A stretch of DNA of 15,027 bases. Source: DATIKM01 sp035477595 (GTDB lineage Bacteria; Armatimonadota; Chthonomonadetes; Chthonomonadales; CAJBBX01). The notes under the pieces are model-generated. The model had not been told where the DNA came from and made no database searches. It saw nothing but the letters and a program-made list of their open reading frames with translations. Location: the NCBI GenBank assembly GCA_035477595.1, contig DATIKM010000166.1, positions 1 through 15,027 on the forward strand. The letters are read 5' to 3'. Within the stretch, counting starts at the first letter, position 1; every line of letters begins with the position of its first letter. The position numbers and the translations under genes are program-made. This document shows positions 14,794-15,027 of this stretch, one piece after another.

Positions 14794-15027
14794 GAGCAGA
14801 TGCTCGTCGACGCAACGGTTCTGGCAGTCAATGAAGGCCGCATACGCGCGACCGGTGCAGAGAGTCGCCCTCGACACGCACGCGCGATACCGGTAGATAG
14901 GATCGAGGCGTCCGCGCAAACTCCGGCGGCAGTCGTGGAGCTTCTTTGCGCACTTCGCGAGCCCCAGATGGTGCTTGCGCTCACAGCCCTGCAGGCACCG
15001 CTCCTGGTCCGTCCGAGCGGGCTCAAT
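14791..15027 (-). CDS. cysteine-rich exported protein of the array, cut by the window edge
   Basis: 79 codons remain, open from the window edge to TAG at 14791-14793; the start and leader lie beyond 15027. The visible part has ERCLQGCERKHHLGLAKC, then AKKLHDC, RLDPIYRYRAC and IDCQNRCVDEHLL. The cysteines follow the same C-x3-C-x10-C-x6-C-x16-C-x17-C-x3-C pattern as the intact copy, plus one extra Cys inside the x17 segment. Roughly 45 % of residues match the intact copy by eye, far lower than for the paired membrane proteins. It precedes membrane gene B with the standard 21-base spacer. Confidence 0.68.
   Translation of the reverse strand: MEPARTDQERCLQGCERKHHLGLAKCAKKLHDCRRSLRGRLDPIYRYRACVSRATLCTGRAYAAFIDCQNRCVDEHLL

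Overview
The window is a GC-rich bacterial chromosome fragment, about 65-75 % GC by eye over most of its length. It carries seven recognisable genes, one doubtful small ORF, and a tandemly duplicated cluster of small genes that I do not recognise. The gene content points to an Armatimonadota-like or similar environmental bacterium: a very large exported SpoIVB-type (S55) peptidase/propeller protein, a Tat-exported sulfatase, a PQQ-like propeller protein beginning DWPRWRG after its signal, and a Gfo/Idh/MocA oxidoreductase. This placement is an inference from gene style; no rRNA or universal marker is present.

Left part (1-4060, plus strand): a dGTPase-like HD hydrolase (dgt) with a TATAAT box so close to its ATG that the mRNA is probably leaderless; a doubtful 111-residue ORF overlapping both neighbours; a Rossmann NAD(P)/F420-type oxidoreductase; a Tat-exported TIM-barrel amidohydrolase; and a stand-alone hisI. 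Short spacings suggest one transcript, closed by a clear intrinsic terminator at 4029-4060.

Middle (4110-11643): a 1442-residue exported protein joins an S55 peptidase-like domain to a seven-repeat beta-propeller and sandwich domains. Its stop lies only 26 bp from the stop of a convergent Tat-exported sulfatase. The sulfatase is divergent from a secreted PQQ-like propeller protein, with a shared 214-bp upstream region. The propeller gene converges on the Gfo/Idh/MocA gene over two strong hairpins, one of them inside the last codons of the oxidoreductase. The exported hydrolase, sulfatase and propeller proteins fit a cell that processes sulfated or complex carbohydrate outside the cytoplasm, but no substrate can be read from the sequence.

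Right part (13063-15027, minus strand): an array in transcription order Cys-rich gene (cut by the window edge), 4-TM membrane gene, broken Cys-rich gene, intact Cys-rich gene, 4-TM membrane gene. Every complete member starts with the same leader, MYWRLAG, preceded by the same 21-nt spacer with a GGAGG-type ribosome site. Two unrelated mature parts (a seven-cysteine domain and a four-helix membrane protein) follow this leader. Lines I counted in the array have about 57-60 % GC, lower than the flanking genes. This array is the best candidate here for an undescribed system.
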